DNA of 9,069 nucleotides from COE1 sp963596435 (GTDB taxonomy: Bacteria; Bacillota; Clostridia; Lachnospirales; Lachnospiraceae). Location: contig CAVBMG010000108.1 of NCBI GenBank assembly GCA_963596435.1, positions 1 through 9,069 of the forward strand. Direction: 5' to 3'. Below the pieces are notes generated by a model. It was not told the DNA's origin. It was given only the letters and a program-made list of their open reading frames with translations, and did not search any database. The translations under genes were made by a program, and so were the position numbers. Of the stretch, positions 1 through 6,159 are shown piece after piece; position 1 is the first letter of the stretch; each line of letters begins with the position of its first letter.

Positions 1-4
1 AGAG

Positions 5-46
5 TTTCCTCCGCTCGCTAGAGGAAATCAGCTATGCTGATTTCTC
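5..46. repeat. Two overlapping palindromes at the end of the solute-binding gene
   Basis: Bases 24-32 and 36-44 form a perfect 9-bp inverted repeat (GAAATCAGC, loop TAT) that contains the TGA stop codon of the binding-protein gene. Bases 5-11 and 21-27 form a second 7-bp inverted repeat (TTTCCTC / GAGGAAA). The two share bases 24-27, so the hairpins are mutually exclusive in RNA. Short direct repeats (CTCCGCTCGC near 10-18, CTCAGCTCGC near 44-53) flank the core. No long U-tract follows on the minus strand within the window, so a terminator role is uncertain. A dispersed intergenic palindromic element is an alternative. Confidence 0.6.
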
Positions 47-1290
47 AGCTCGCACTCAAAATCACTCATAACACATTTCAGGCAATCATATACCTTGGCA
101 TTGATATCAATATTGGAATTGCTGATTGCTTCATCCAGTGCTTCTACGCTATTGGCTTCTTTTAATACGGGCATATAACCTGAATCACACACGAACTCAA
201 AGTTCTGCTCACGCTGCGTAATCCATTTCAGGAACACACAGGATGCATATTCCTTCTGCTCTGTAGACTTGGTAACAGCCATTCCTGCTCCCTGCTGTAC
301 TCTTACTGAGCTGCCGCCCTCCATAATCGGTGCATTTAATACGATATAATCAATATCATAGCTCTCGTCGTCATTTTCCACCATATCAGGGAAATACATA
401 ACAGAAGAAGTAGAGCCTGTATAGGCAATGATATCTCCTGTCTTCACATCATCTGAGCGGAACTTACCATATGCTGCAAAGTATCCTTTCACATAAGGCA
501 CATAATAATTCTCCCACAGACGATGAATCAGCTCGCGGTCTGTATGAAGATTTACCTTCTGATCTTTTACCTCAAATATCTCTGCACCCATCTGCTTCAT
601 GCCGATTACGAAATAATTGGACATGGAATCTCTTCCATAGAAAGCCTTACCATCACCCTCTACATCCGGTGTCAGACTGTCTGTCCACTCATAATAGCGC
701 TGTGCGACCTGCGTTACCCCTTCTGTTGTTGCAAGCTCGCTCAGATCTGTTCCTGTCGCTTCTGCAAAAGGCTCCCAGGCTGTCTTGTTAATCATCATAA
801 TCTCTGTGGATTTGGCAACTGGGAAAAGATATAATGACTGATCTCCTTCAAGATATCCTTCCTGTATATAAGAATCTACATATTGATCCAGCTCTTCCTG
901 TGTAAAATAAGGAGTCAGATCTGCAAGCTTATCCTGCTTCTGTGCGGAGAATGCCGTATCTGCATAAGATGAGAAAATATCCGGCAGATCTTCTGCACCT
1001 ACTTTGCCCTCCAGTGCATCTGTTATCGCAGCCTCAAGATCTGAAACAGAGCCCTGGCTATAGGCTTCCACATAGATTCCGTTCTCTTTGCCAACTGTAT
1101 TGTTGAACTCATCAATCAACGTATCAAAGGTCGCCTGTCTGGCGCCATTATAATAATGCCATACAGTCAATGACACAGGATTCGCCGGGTCAAGCTTCAC
1201 CTTCTTGCCGCTCTGTGCACTGCCGCATCCCGATATGGTTCCCGCCAGGATAGCCATTGTCATACCAGTTGCAATCAAACGTTTTTTCAT
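28..1290 (-). CDS. ABC transporter solute-binding lipoprotein, family 1 (carbohydrate type)
   Basis: Extracytoplasmic ligand-binding component of an ABC importer, probably for a sugar or oligosaccharide, anchored to the outer face of the membrane. The 420-residue protein starts with a lipoprotein signal: a basic KKR start, a hydrophobic stretch to about residue 18, then the lipobox I19-S20-G21-C22, with Cys22 as the expected lipidated residue. After a short polar linker the mature domain begins around residue 40 with the strand SLTVWHYYNG, typical of family 1 binding proteins, and the length is normal for them. The start is supported by AAGGAG at 1298-1303, 7 bases before the ATG. It has its own promoter (1324-1352), so it is separate from the upstream NADAR operon. 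Permease genes would be expected beyond the left edge of the window but cannot be seen. The last residues (about 410-420) are encoded by palindromic DNA that continues past the stop, so the native C-terminus may have been altered. The ligand cannot be read from sequence. Confidence 0.9.
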   Translation of the reverse strand: MKKRLIATGMTMAILAGTISGCGSAQSGKKVKLDPANPVSLTVWHYYNGARQATFDTLIDEFNNTVGKENGIYVEAYSQGSVSDLEAAITDALEGKVGAEDLPDIFSSYADTAFSAQKQDKLADLTPYFTQEELDQYVDSYIQEGYLEGDQSLYLFPVAKSTEIMMINKTAWEPFAEATGTDLSELATTEGVTQVAQRYYEWTDSLTPDVEGDGKAFYGRDSMSNYFVIGMKQMGAEIFEVKDQKVNLHTDRELIHRLWENYYVPYVKGYFAAYGKFRSDDVKTGDIIAYTGSTSSVMYFPDMVENDDESYDIDYIVLNAPIMEGGSSVRVQQGAGMAVTKSTEQKEYASCVFLKWITQREQNFEFVCDSGYMPVLKEANSVEALDEAISNSNIDINAKVYDCLKCVMSDFECELRNQHS

Positions 1291-1323
1291 AATCTTTCTC
1301 CTTGTAGTTTTACTTTTATTACA

Positions 1324-1352
1324 ATTATATTGTATATATCTGTCATTTTCAA
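1324..1352 (-). promoter_or_regulatory. Sigma-A-type promoter of the solute-binding protein gene
   Basis: On the minus strand, TTGAAA (1347-1352) is separated by exactly 17 bases from a perfect TATAAT (1324-1329). Transcription would start near 1317, giving a leader of about 27 bases that holds the ribosome binding site at 1298-1303. No catabolite-response element was recognised beside it. Confidence 0.75.
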
Positions 1353-1412
1353 TATTTTCATATGTAAATCAGATTTCAGTGCAACTGAGCTATATCCATA
1401 TTAACAGAAATA

Positions 1413-1441
1413 GCCCTGCTTTAAACACTATAAAGCAAGGC
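1413..1441 (-). terminator. Probable terminator of the NADAR-ending operon
   Basis: An inverted repeat with 11-bp arms (1413-1423 and 1431-1441) surrounds a 7-base loop. In minus-strand RNA the one imperfect position is a U-G wobble, whereas on the plus strand it is a C/A mismatch, so the structure favours minus-strand transcription. The stem is followed by AUUUCUGUU, a weak U-rich tail. It lies 44 bases after the NADAR stop and upstream of the promoter for the binding protein, which is where a terminator is expected. Confidence 0.6.
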
Positions 1442-1484
1442 CACTTGTACAAATAATCAGCGTAAGCATTCTCAGATCGGATGC

Positions 1485-1958
1485 TTAAATTTTGTTACGA
1501 ACCATCATCAACGCAAATCCAAGCAGATTCTGCCCTTTCCAAAGTTCCGGTTTCAGTCTGTTTGAATCATTCATGGATAATCCTATTCCCCATATGCGAT
1601 CTTTTACAGCACATTCAGCTAATATCGCATTTTGTGTATCTTTCAATTGTTTTTTCAATAATTCATTCTGTGTAAATTTAGCAAATAATCCTTCATATAC
1701 TATAATTTGTCTCACGCCATTCCAATATTGATCATTATAACCAGACACGCAGCGTCCTAATTCTTTAATTTTGGCAACATCCTTTGTTGCAAGAATCTGC
1801 TCTGCTATATTTTCATCTTGAAAGCATACTGCTTTCTGATACATCATGTATTGTTCCATTGATGTAAAACTTATTCCATTTATCGAAAAATCCGATAAAT
1901 ACCAATTACTTAAAAATCCATTTTCTTCATCCGGATTATGAAAACAAATAATCTTCAT
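1485..1958 (-). CDS. NADAR-family protein (YbiA/DUF1768-like), candidate ADP-ribose-removing antitoxin
   Basis: A 157-residue protein matching the NADAR superfamily over its whole length. Seen directly: an N-terminal FLSNWY segment (15-20), the SMEQYMMYQKA block (33-43) with the conserved acidic residue E35 and K42, a WGIGL motif (123-127) and the C-terminal WKGQNLLG block (140-147). Family knowledge: members include E. coli YbiA and the COG3236 N-glycosidases acting on early riboflavin intermediates, and some NADARs hydrolyse ADP-ribose from guanine in nucleic acid and neutralise a partner ADP-ribosyltransferase toxin. Inference: because it lies third in an operon after a transferase-like gene, the antitoxin or reversal role is favoured over riboflavin metabolism. 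Its ATG overlaps the stop of the preceding gene (ATGA), and AGGAG at 1966-1970 lies 7 bases upstream, so it is translationally coupled. The coding DNA is AT-rich (one 60-base line near 1681-1740 is about 28% GC). Confidence 0.87.
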   Translation of the reverse strand: MKIICFHNPDEENGFLSNWYLSDFSINGISFTSMEQYMMYQKAVCFQDENIAEQILATKDVAKIKELGRCVSGYNDQYWNGVRQIIVYEGLFAKFTQNELLKKQLKDTQNAILAECAVKDRIWGIGLSMNDSNRLKPELWKGQNLLGFALMMVRNKI

Positions 1959-2374
1959 TGTACTGCTCCTACTTTTTGTACAGCTAAATCAAGTTCCAAA
2001 TCATGAAGCCCGAAATATGCTTTCTTTAAAAACGAAATTGGAATTTTCTGAACTAATTCTGCACTTGATATATTATAAAACCACTGATAGTATGCATAAA
2101 ATTCCCCTATCCAGTCAGGCATAAAGCCTTCCATTGCTTTTCCAGGTTTCAACGTATAACTCTCTGTATCAATAAAATATTTCCAAAGCTCTTTGGCATC
2201 CATAGTATTCACATAAGCTTGTGATTCATCAATACTTTTTCGAGCCTTACTTTGCATATATGTATTTATAAAATCTTCTGTATCATTATCTGGAAATCTT
2301 TGTGCCACTAAGTCAAACAGTTTTCCCTGATTTTCAACAACATCAGATAAATATACATCTGAATATGCTCTCAT
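1955..2374 (-). CDS. 139-aa conserved hypothetical protein, possible partner of the DUF3990 toxin
   Basis: I cannot assign a function. The protein is acidic, probably mostly helical, and has no signal peptide or membrane segment. It opens with MRAYSDVYLSDVVENQG and ends with an aromatic patch, EFYAYYQWFYNIS (91-103), followed by a leucine-rich helix around LHDLELDLAV (123-132). From memory, Firmicute hypothetical proteins with an MRAYSELYL-type start and a YYQW motif near the C-terminus occur beside DUF3990 genes; that association needs a search. The longer frame up to 2392 would need a TTG start. The ATG at 2372-2374 is preferred because AAAGGTGA (2382-2389) sits 7 bases ahead of it. That site contains the DUF3990 stop codon, so the two genes are coupled. 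It overlaps NADAR by 4 bases. Candidate roles are a protein antitoxin that binds the transferase, or a specificity subunit. It is very AT-rich (about 28% GC over 2221-2280). Confidence 0.85.
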   Translation of the reverse strand: MRAYSDVYLSDVVENQGKLFDLVAQRFPDNDTEDFINTYMQSKARKSIDESQAYVNTMDAKELWKYFIDTESYTLKPGKAMEGFMPDWIGEFYAYYQWFYNISSAELVQKIPISFLKKAYFGLHDLELDLAVQKVGAVQ

Positions 2375-2381
2375 AATAAAA

Positions 2382-2389
2382 TCACCTTT
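2382..2389 (-). promoter_or_regulatory. Ribosome binding site that sets the start of the 139-aa protein
   Basis: AAAGGTGA on the minus strand lies 7 bases before the ATG at 2372-2374 and includes the TGA stop of the DUF3990 gene. It favours this ATG over the in-frame TTG at 2390-2392, which would place the site inside the coding sequence. Confidence 0.7.
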
Positions 2390-3035
2390 CAAATAACGTA
2401 CTAAACACTTTCGTCACTTTATTAGCATCCGAATCTACTAAATCTCGCATTCTCTGTCGTGCATCAGTGTCCCGCTGATTATATTTATCATTAAACTCAG
2501 AATACTCAACAATAAGCAAGTCCTCTTTTATTTCGTGTAACTTTGAATATGCCAATTCTGATTTAATACAATATTGAATTCCTAACCCACCTAAAGAAAG
2601 TAATTCCTCAAGAATATCAACATCTATATTATCTCTCACAAACTCTTTTGCAATATAAAAATAAGAAGCATTAGCCCTCCAGCCTTTTAGTACGTCATAG
2701 TCTGTAGTATCAATACCGTATTTTTCAATAAATTTTGCTGACAACATTCTATATCTCTTAGAATCTGCTGCATCCCGGTGCTTCATTAGTTCTGCCAACC
2801 ACGCCAGTACATCCAGCTTCTGAAAATCCAGAATTTTAAGTTCATCACAATCTAACTCATACTTGTGAACCCAGCCATTCGTATCATCTGGTCTGCAAAC
2901 AGCCCATTCTTTTGCTAATTCCACATTTTCAGTTAAATAAAATCCACGTCCATAATCATGTTTGTCATCCCCACCACCAAATACAGGATTTACCAATTTA
3001 TTAGGAGATCCATGATATAAAATAATCTTATTCAT
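2382..3035 (-). CDS. DUF3990 protein, predicted ADP-ribosyltransferase-fold toxin
   Basis: A 217-residue protein with the DUF3990 pattern throughout. In order: LYHGS (6-10, with His8 in the place of the first NAD-binding residue of H-Y-E/Q-type transferases), DYGRGFYLTENVELAKEWA (27-45, with Tyr33 as the likely second position), YDVLKGWRANASYF (113-126), LGIQYCIKSELA (151-162, with Gln154 at the third motif position) and a charged KYNQRDTDARQ tail (184-194). Family knowledge: DUF3990 is grouped by fold with ADP-ribosyltransferases; I am not aware of an established target. Inference: it is the toxic or modifying arm of a module with the NADAR gene two positions on. The start is firm: GGGGAG at 3044-3049 lies 8 bases before the ATG. 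It overlaps the end of the upstream cysteine hydrolase by 8 bases (ATGAATAA), so it is coupled to that operon. Composition changes sharply here (about 33% GC over 2581-2640 against 50-55% in sampled upstream lines), which suggests horizontal acquisition. Confidence 0.85.
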   Translation of the reverse strand: MNKIILYHGSPNKLVNPVFGGGDDKHDYGRGFYLTENVELAKEWAVCRPDDTNGWVHKYELDCDELKILDFQKLDVLAWLAELMKHRDAADSKRYRMLSAKFIEKYGIDTTDYDVLKGWRANASYFYIAKEFVRDNIDVDILEELLSLGGLGIQYCIKSELAYSKLHEIKEDLLIVEYSEFNDKYNQRDTDARQRMRDLVDSDANKVTKVFSTLFER

Positions 3036-3669
3036 TCTTTATTCTCCCCAAACAAATATGTTCTGTAACATATTCCTCACAGGTCATGACCTGTGTGTGC
3101 ATGGGCTGGTAATACCTGGCGAGCTGTTCTACCATATCTTCATTCTCCTGGTTCAGTCCTGTGCAGGCATCGGTTAGATACACCATCTTGTCCCCGGCAT
3201 CAATACCGCTGAGCATTGTGAAAAGAACGCAGCACTCTGCGACTACGCCTGCAAGGAGCACCCTTCTTGCTTGCCCTGCAAGTCTGCGTACTTCCTCATT
3301 CGTATAAGAAGAGTACTTATCCTTTGAGAATACCAGATATTGCTCCGCATAAGGCTTCACTTCCTCGATCAGTTCGCTCATCCAGGGATTATCATTAATT
3401 TCTCTGTTCTCTTCATTATATGTTTTCCACGTACCTACGGGGTCTGTAGGAGGCAAATACTGGGTAAAGATGACATTATCCACTGTTTTAGTGTCTATCA
3501 GCTTCTTTATCCTCGCCCAGGCGCCCATTGTGTCCCGGCATCCCCATGGCTGGTTCTCCAGATACACATTCTGCATATCAATTACGATCAACAGATCACC
3601 TAAAGAACCATCTTCTAAATACTGTAATTTCTCTTTCATGACTTTTTCTTTCATGCATTTTTCTTCCAT
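3028..3669 (-). CDS. Isochorismatase-like cysteine hydrolase
   Basis: A cytosolic hydrolase of the isochorismatase/nicotinamidase fold, which cleaves C-N bonds in small amides or ureides. From the chosen ATG it has 213 residues, normal for the family. The catalytic triad is visible: Asp31 in LLIVIDMQN, Lys116 in FSKDKYSSY, and Cys147 in AGVVAECCVLFT, with the V143-A144 bond at the usual cis-peptide position. The loop after IFTQ reads YLPPTDPVGTW and lacks the metal-binding Asp-x-His arrangement of true nicotinamidases, so that name is not given; the substrate is unknown. A longer frame to 3711 needs a TTG start and overlaps EcfA. The ATG at 3667-3669 has AAGGGAG 4 bases upstream and begins 22 bases after the EcfA stop. 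It is last in the GC-richer transporter operon and overlaps the DUF3990 gene by 8 bases. The end of the gene is rich in dyads, and the final residues may have been remodelled when the downstream module arrived. Confidence 0.87.
   Translation of the reverse strand: MEEKCMKEKVMKEKLQYLEDGSLGDLLIVIDMQNVYLENQPWGCRDTMGAWARIKKLIDTKTVDNVIFTQYLPPTDPVGTWKTYNEENREINDNPWMSELIEEVKPYAEQYLVFSKDKYSSYTNEEVRRLAGQARRVLLAGVVAECCVLFTMLSGIDAGDKMVYLTDACTGLNQENEDMVEQLARYYQPMHTQVMTCEEYVTEHICLGRIKNE
3055..3074. repeat. Inverted repeat AATATGTT-4-AACATATT before the toxin gene
   Basis: Perfect 8-bp arms (3055-3062 and 3067-3074) are separated by CTGT. It lies 20-39 bases upstream of the DUF3990 start codon, within the last codons of the cysteine hydrolase. 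It could be a DNA operator half of the pair with 3078-3095, or an RNA hairpin just ahead of the toxin ribosome binding site. Confidence 0.6.
3078..3095. repeat. Perfect 18-bp palindrome CACAGGTCATGACCTGTG
   Basis: The 18 bases equal their own reverse complement. A perfect 9+9 palindrome is expected at about 0.03 copies in 9 kb of random sequence. It sits 43-60 bases upstream of the DUF3990 start, beside a second dyad (3055-3074), inside the coding end of the cysteine hydrolase. A dimeric regulator site controlling the toxin module is the leading guess. Codon constraint alone (Q-V-M-T-C) would be the null explanation. Confidence 0.6.
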
Positions 3670-3673
3670 GAAT

Positions 3674-3680
3674 CTCCCTT
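3674..3680 (-). promoter_or_regulatory. Ribosome binding site that sets the cysteine hydrolase start
   Basis: AAGGGAG on the minus strand lies 4 bases before the ATG at 3667-3669, in the gap after the EcfA stop. The alternative TTG at 3709-3711 lies inside the EcfA coding sequence and has no comparable site. Confidence 0.65.
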
Positions 3681-3691
3681 TCCGAGTCAGC

Positions 3692-5377
3692 TTATCGCTT
3701 ACAAAACTCAATGAAGTCTTCCACTTTCAGGAAAATCTGTGGAAATCCCAGACTTTGACACAGTGCTGATACATAAGGCAGCTCCAGTCTTGCCTTTTCC
3801 AGAACATCAGGTCTTGAGAATACTTCCTGTGGCGTGCCATCTGCAATGACTTTACCATGCGCCATGGCAATCACTCTCTGGAAGGATTCTGCAACGAAAT
3901 CCATATCATGCAGGATTGCTATGACCATCTTGCCATTCTCTGAGAGCTGTCTGATGAGTTGCTTTATTTTCTCCTTACCCGGATAATCCTGCGCAATGGT
4001 TGGTTCATCAAAAATGACTACCTGCGTATCCATGGCAACAACTGATGCGATTGCCACCATCTTACGCTCTGATAATTCCAGGTCATAAGGATTCTCCTGT
4101 GCCTTATCCTGCAATCCCACCAGTTTCAGGGCACTTTGAGCCTTCCGCTTTGCTTCTTCTCTGGTCATTCCTATATTCAGAGGTCCAAACATGACTTCGT
4201 CCAGTACATTGCTCTTGAATATCTGGTCGTCAGGATTCTGGAAGATATATCCCACTTCACCTGCAAGCATGGCAACTGTCATCTCTGCCACATTTTTATC
4301 GCCATAATATATGCTTCCATTTACCGGTTTTAACAATCCTTTCAGAAGCTTTACAAGTGTTGTTTTACCCGCTCCATTCTGTCCGATGATTGCAGTCGGT
4401 CTTCCATCCAGCTCCAGATTACAGTCCGTTATGACCGGTGTATCCTTATGATAGGAAAAATCCATGTTTTTAATCGTAAAAAACGCTGGTAATTGTTTCT
4501 TTTCCGTCTCTTCTATGCTCTGTTCCGCAGATATTCTGGGCAGAACATCCTTTAGGGAGACTACTTCCTGTCTGGTAACAGGATAATTGCCATCCGCAAG
4601 TCTTACATTCAGTGCCTTGCAGATTCTGGTAAAGCTTGGCGCCTGTACGCCGATTTCCTCCAGATCATCCCTGGAAAAGATTTTCTGCGGTGTATCAAAG
4701 TCCACAATCTTGCCTTCATGCATCAGTAATATTTTATCGCAATATGCAGATATCTTCTCAATCTTCTGCTCTACGATCAGTATCGTCTTGCCTGCTTTTA
4801 CCAGCTTCTCTACAGCCTTGAATACCTCTTCTGTTCCCGCAGGATCAAGCTGTGAAGTCGGTTCATCCAGAATCATGATCTCCGGCTGCATAACAAGAAT
4901 ACTTGCGATTGCCACACGCTGCATCTGTCCACCTGACAAATCAAAAGGATTACGGTCTTTCAGTCCTGCAATATCCAGCAGATTCATGGCGTCTTCTATT
5001 CTTTTTACCATTTCATCCCGTTCAATACCAAAGTTCTGCAGTCCAAAGGCAATCTCCTCATATACGGTGTCTTTTGCCCCGGATAACTGGTTAAAAGGGT
5101 TCTGAAATACCAGACCGACCTTTTTACAGATAGATGCGATTGGGTCTTTAGATGCCTGCATGCCATCCACCAGAACCTGTCCGCCATATGCTCCCTTGTA
5201 GAATTGCGGAACAAGACCAACAAGTGCCTGCGTCAGTGTGCTTTTGCCAGCTCCATTAGCGCCAACGATTCCTATAAATTCGCCTTTTTCTACGGTGAAA
5301 CTGATATCATTCAAAACAAGCTTGTCTGTATGAGGATACTTATATTTGAGATTCTTTACTTCTATCATTGGATTCAT
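3692..5377 (-). CDS. ECF transporter energizing ATPase, two fused ABC domains
   Basis: Energy-coupling ATPase of an ECF importer; it couples ATP hydrolysis through EcfT to the substrate-binding S component. A single 561-residue chain carries both nucleotide-binding domains, replacing the usual EcfA1/EcfA2 pair. Domain 1 (about 4-240): Walker A GANGAGKST (39-47), Q-loop Q92, signature LSGGQ (147-151), Walker B ILDEP (169-173), but Gln204 (VEQKIE) where the switch histidine is expected. Domain 2 (about 300-530): Walker A GQNGAGKTT (332-340), Q380, a degenerate signature LELSE (433-437), Walker B IFDEP (455-459) and His490 (ILHD). In a head-to-tail dimer, only the site made of domain 2 Walker motifs plus the domain 1 signature keeps all canonical residues. 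The start has GGAGG at 5384-5388, 6 bases upstream. It begins 3 bases after the EcfT stop, with its ribosome binding site in the last codons of that gene. A dedicated (group I) transporter is implied because S, T and A are in one operon. Confidence 0.93.
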   Translation of the reverse strand: MNPMIEVKNLKYKYPHTDKLVLNDISFTVEKGEFIGIVGANGAGKSTLTQALVGLVPQFYKGAYGGQVLVDGMQASKDPIASICKKVGLVFQNPFNQLSGAKDTVYEEIAFGLQNFGIERDEMVKRIEDAMNLLDIAGLKDRNPFDLSGGQMQRVAIASILVMQPEIMILDEPTSQLDPAGTEEVFKAVEKLVKAGKTILIVEQKIEKISAYCDKILLMHEGKIVDFDTPQKIFSRDDLEEIGVQAPSFTRICKALNVRLADGNYPVTRQEVVSLKDVLPRISAEQSIEETEKKQLPAFFTIKNMDFSYHKDTPVITDCNLELDGRPTAIIGQNGAGKTTLVKLLKGLLKPVNGSIYYGDKNVAEMTVAMLAGEVGYIFQNPDDQIFKSNVLDEVMFGPLNIGMTREEAKRKAQSALKLVGLQDKAQENPYDLELSERKMVAIASVVAMDTQVVIFDEPTIAQDYPGKEKIKQLIRQLSENGKMVIAILHDMDFVAESFQRVIAMAHGKVIADGTPQEVFSRPDVLEKARLELPYVSALCQSLGFPQIFLKVEDFIEFCKR

Positions 5378-5380
5378 GTC

Positions 5381-6151
5381 TTACCTCCATACAACTCTGA
5401 TAATCACTGCTGCTATAAGAAGCAATATGCACAGGATTGTCAACACTTTGTCAATCTTTTGTCTTGGTTTATCACTCAGGAAGGTCTTCTTGCAATTGGC
5501 ATCGAATCCACGTACTTCCAGCGCAATCGCCCTCTCTCTGGTATTGATCAGTGAGCTTGTAATAACAGGTGATATTAATGGAATAAAGGCTTTTGCACGC
5601 ACCAGCAGATTACCTTCTGTCTCCATTCCTCTGCTCCTCTGGGCATCCATGATCGTGCTCATTGTTCCGGTCATCTGCGGGATAATCTGAAATACAGAGT
5701 TGATGATGTAACCAAATCTTTTGGAAAAGCCTGACTTCTCCAAAGCTTCCACCAGATCAGCAGGCTTCGTAGACAGAACGAATGTAGCAAAAGACAAAAG
5801 CATATTTAATATATTCAAACCGATTCTCGTTGCATACAATACACCTTCTTTATAGAAGCAGACAGGACCAATCTTCCATAATACTGTCTCATTACGGTAA
5901 TTGAACAGACCATGAATGATAAAAATAGTCAGAAGTATCGTAAAGGAAAAGATAATCAACGGCACTGCCCTTTTTAGCAGTTTCGTACTGAGCAGAATCA
6001 GAATGTTGCACAGAATAAATGCACAAAATGCCCATATCTGACCAATCAGAAGCGGTGTGCAGATAGCGGTCAGAATATATACTAATTTGGTATATGGGTG
6101 TAATTTCGTCAGATAAGTTCCATTATCGACATACAATGTAATATTTTTCAT
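5381..6151 (-). CDS. ecfT: ECF transporter transmembrane protein EcfT
   Basis: Membrane scaffold that links the S component to the ATPase. From the chosen ATG it has 256 residues, with hydrophobic segments at about 22-50, 60-82, 105-130 and a C-terminal one near 238-254. The two coupling-helix motifs that dock into the ATPase grooves are present: AQRSRGM and, about 40 residues later, ALEVRGF, both of the x-R-G type conserved in EcfT. The frame is open up to 6181, but that first ATG lies inside a perfect hairpin (6176-6198). The ATG at 6149-6151 has AAGGA 8 bases upstream and gives MKNITLYVDN, a typical EcfT start. It follows the S component after a 71-base gap that holds the hairpin and precedes EcfA by 3 bases, so T and A are tightly coupled to each other. 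Confidence 0.92.
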   Translation of the reverse strand: MKNITLYVDNGTYLTKLHPYTKLVYILTAICTPLLIGQIWAFCAFILCNILILLSTKLLKRAVPLIIFSFTILLTIFIIHGLFNYRNETVLWKIGPVCFYKEGVLYATRIGLNILNMLLSFATFVLSTKPADLVEALEKSGFSKRFGYIINSVFQIIPQMTGTMSTIMDAQRSRGMETEGNLLVRAKAFIPLISPVITSSLINTRERAIALEVRGFDANCKKTFLSDKPRQKIDKVLTILCILLLIAAVIIRVVWR

Positions 6152-6159
6152 AATTTTAT

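Noticed and set aside
1291..1484. Small RNA or small gene in the gap between NADAR and the solute-binding gene
   Set aside because: The gap is explained by a terminator hairpin and a promoter with a 17-base spacer; the plus-strand frame through it (1205-1456) runs into the antisense of the lipoprotein signal and has no supporting features.
1463..1487. Seven-bp inverted repeat (TAAGCAT / ATGCTTA) at the NADAR stop as the operon terminator
   Set aside because: The loop is 11 bases, the stem is AT-rich and no U-tract follows; the 1413-1441 hairpin is a better candidate.
3028..3669. Calling the cysteine hydrolase a nicotinamidase (pncA) to link it directly to NAD metabolism
   Set aside because: The catalytic triad fits the superfamily, but the nicotinamidase metal-binding histidine motif is absent, so the specific name is not supported.
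3670..3711. Longer N-terminus for the cysteine hydrolase starting at TTG 3709-3711
   Set aside because: It would overlap EcfA, lacks a ribosome binding site and adds a basic stretch not expected in the family; the ATG at 3667-3669 has AAGGGAG.
4587..5105. 172-codon open frame on the plus strand opposite the EcfA gene
   Set aside because: It lies antisense to a fully motif-supported ABC ATPase, shows no recognisable domain, and its low-complexity Ser/Ile-rich composition is what an antisense frame would give.
5204..5690. Plus-strand open frames across the EcfT/EcfA junction
   Set aside because: They are antisense shadows of two clear genes, with no ribosome binding site or domain evidence.
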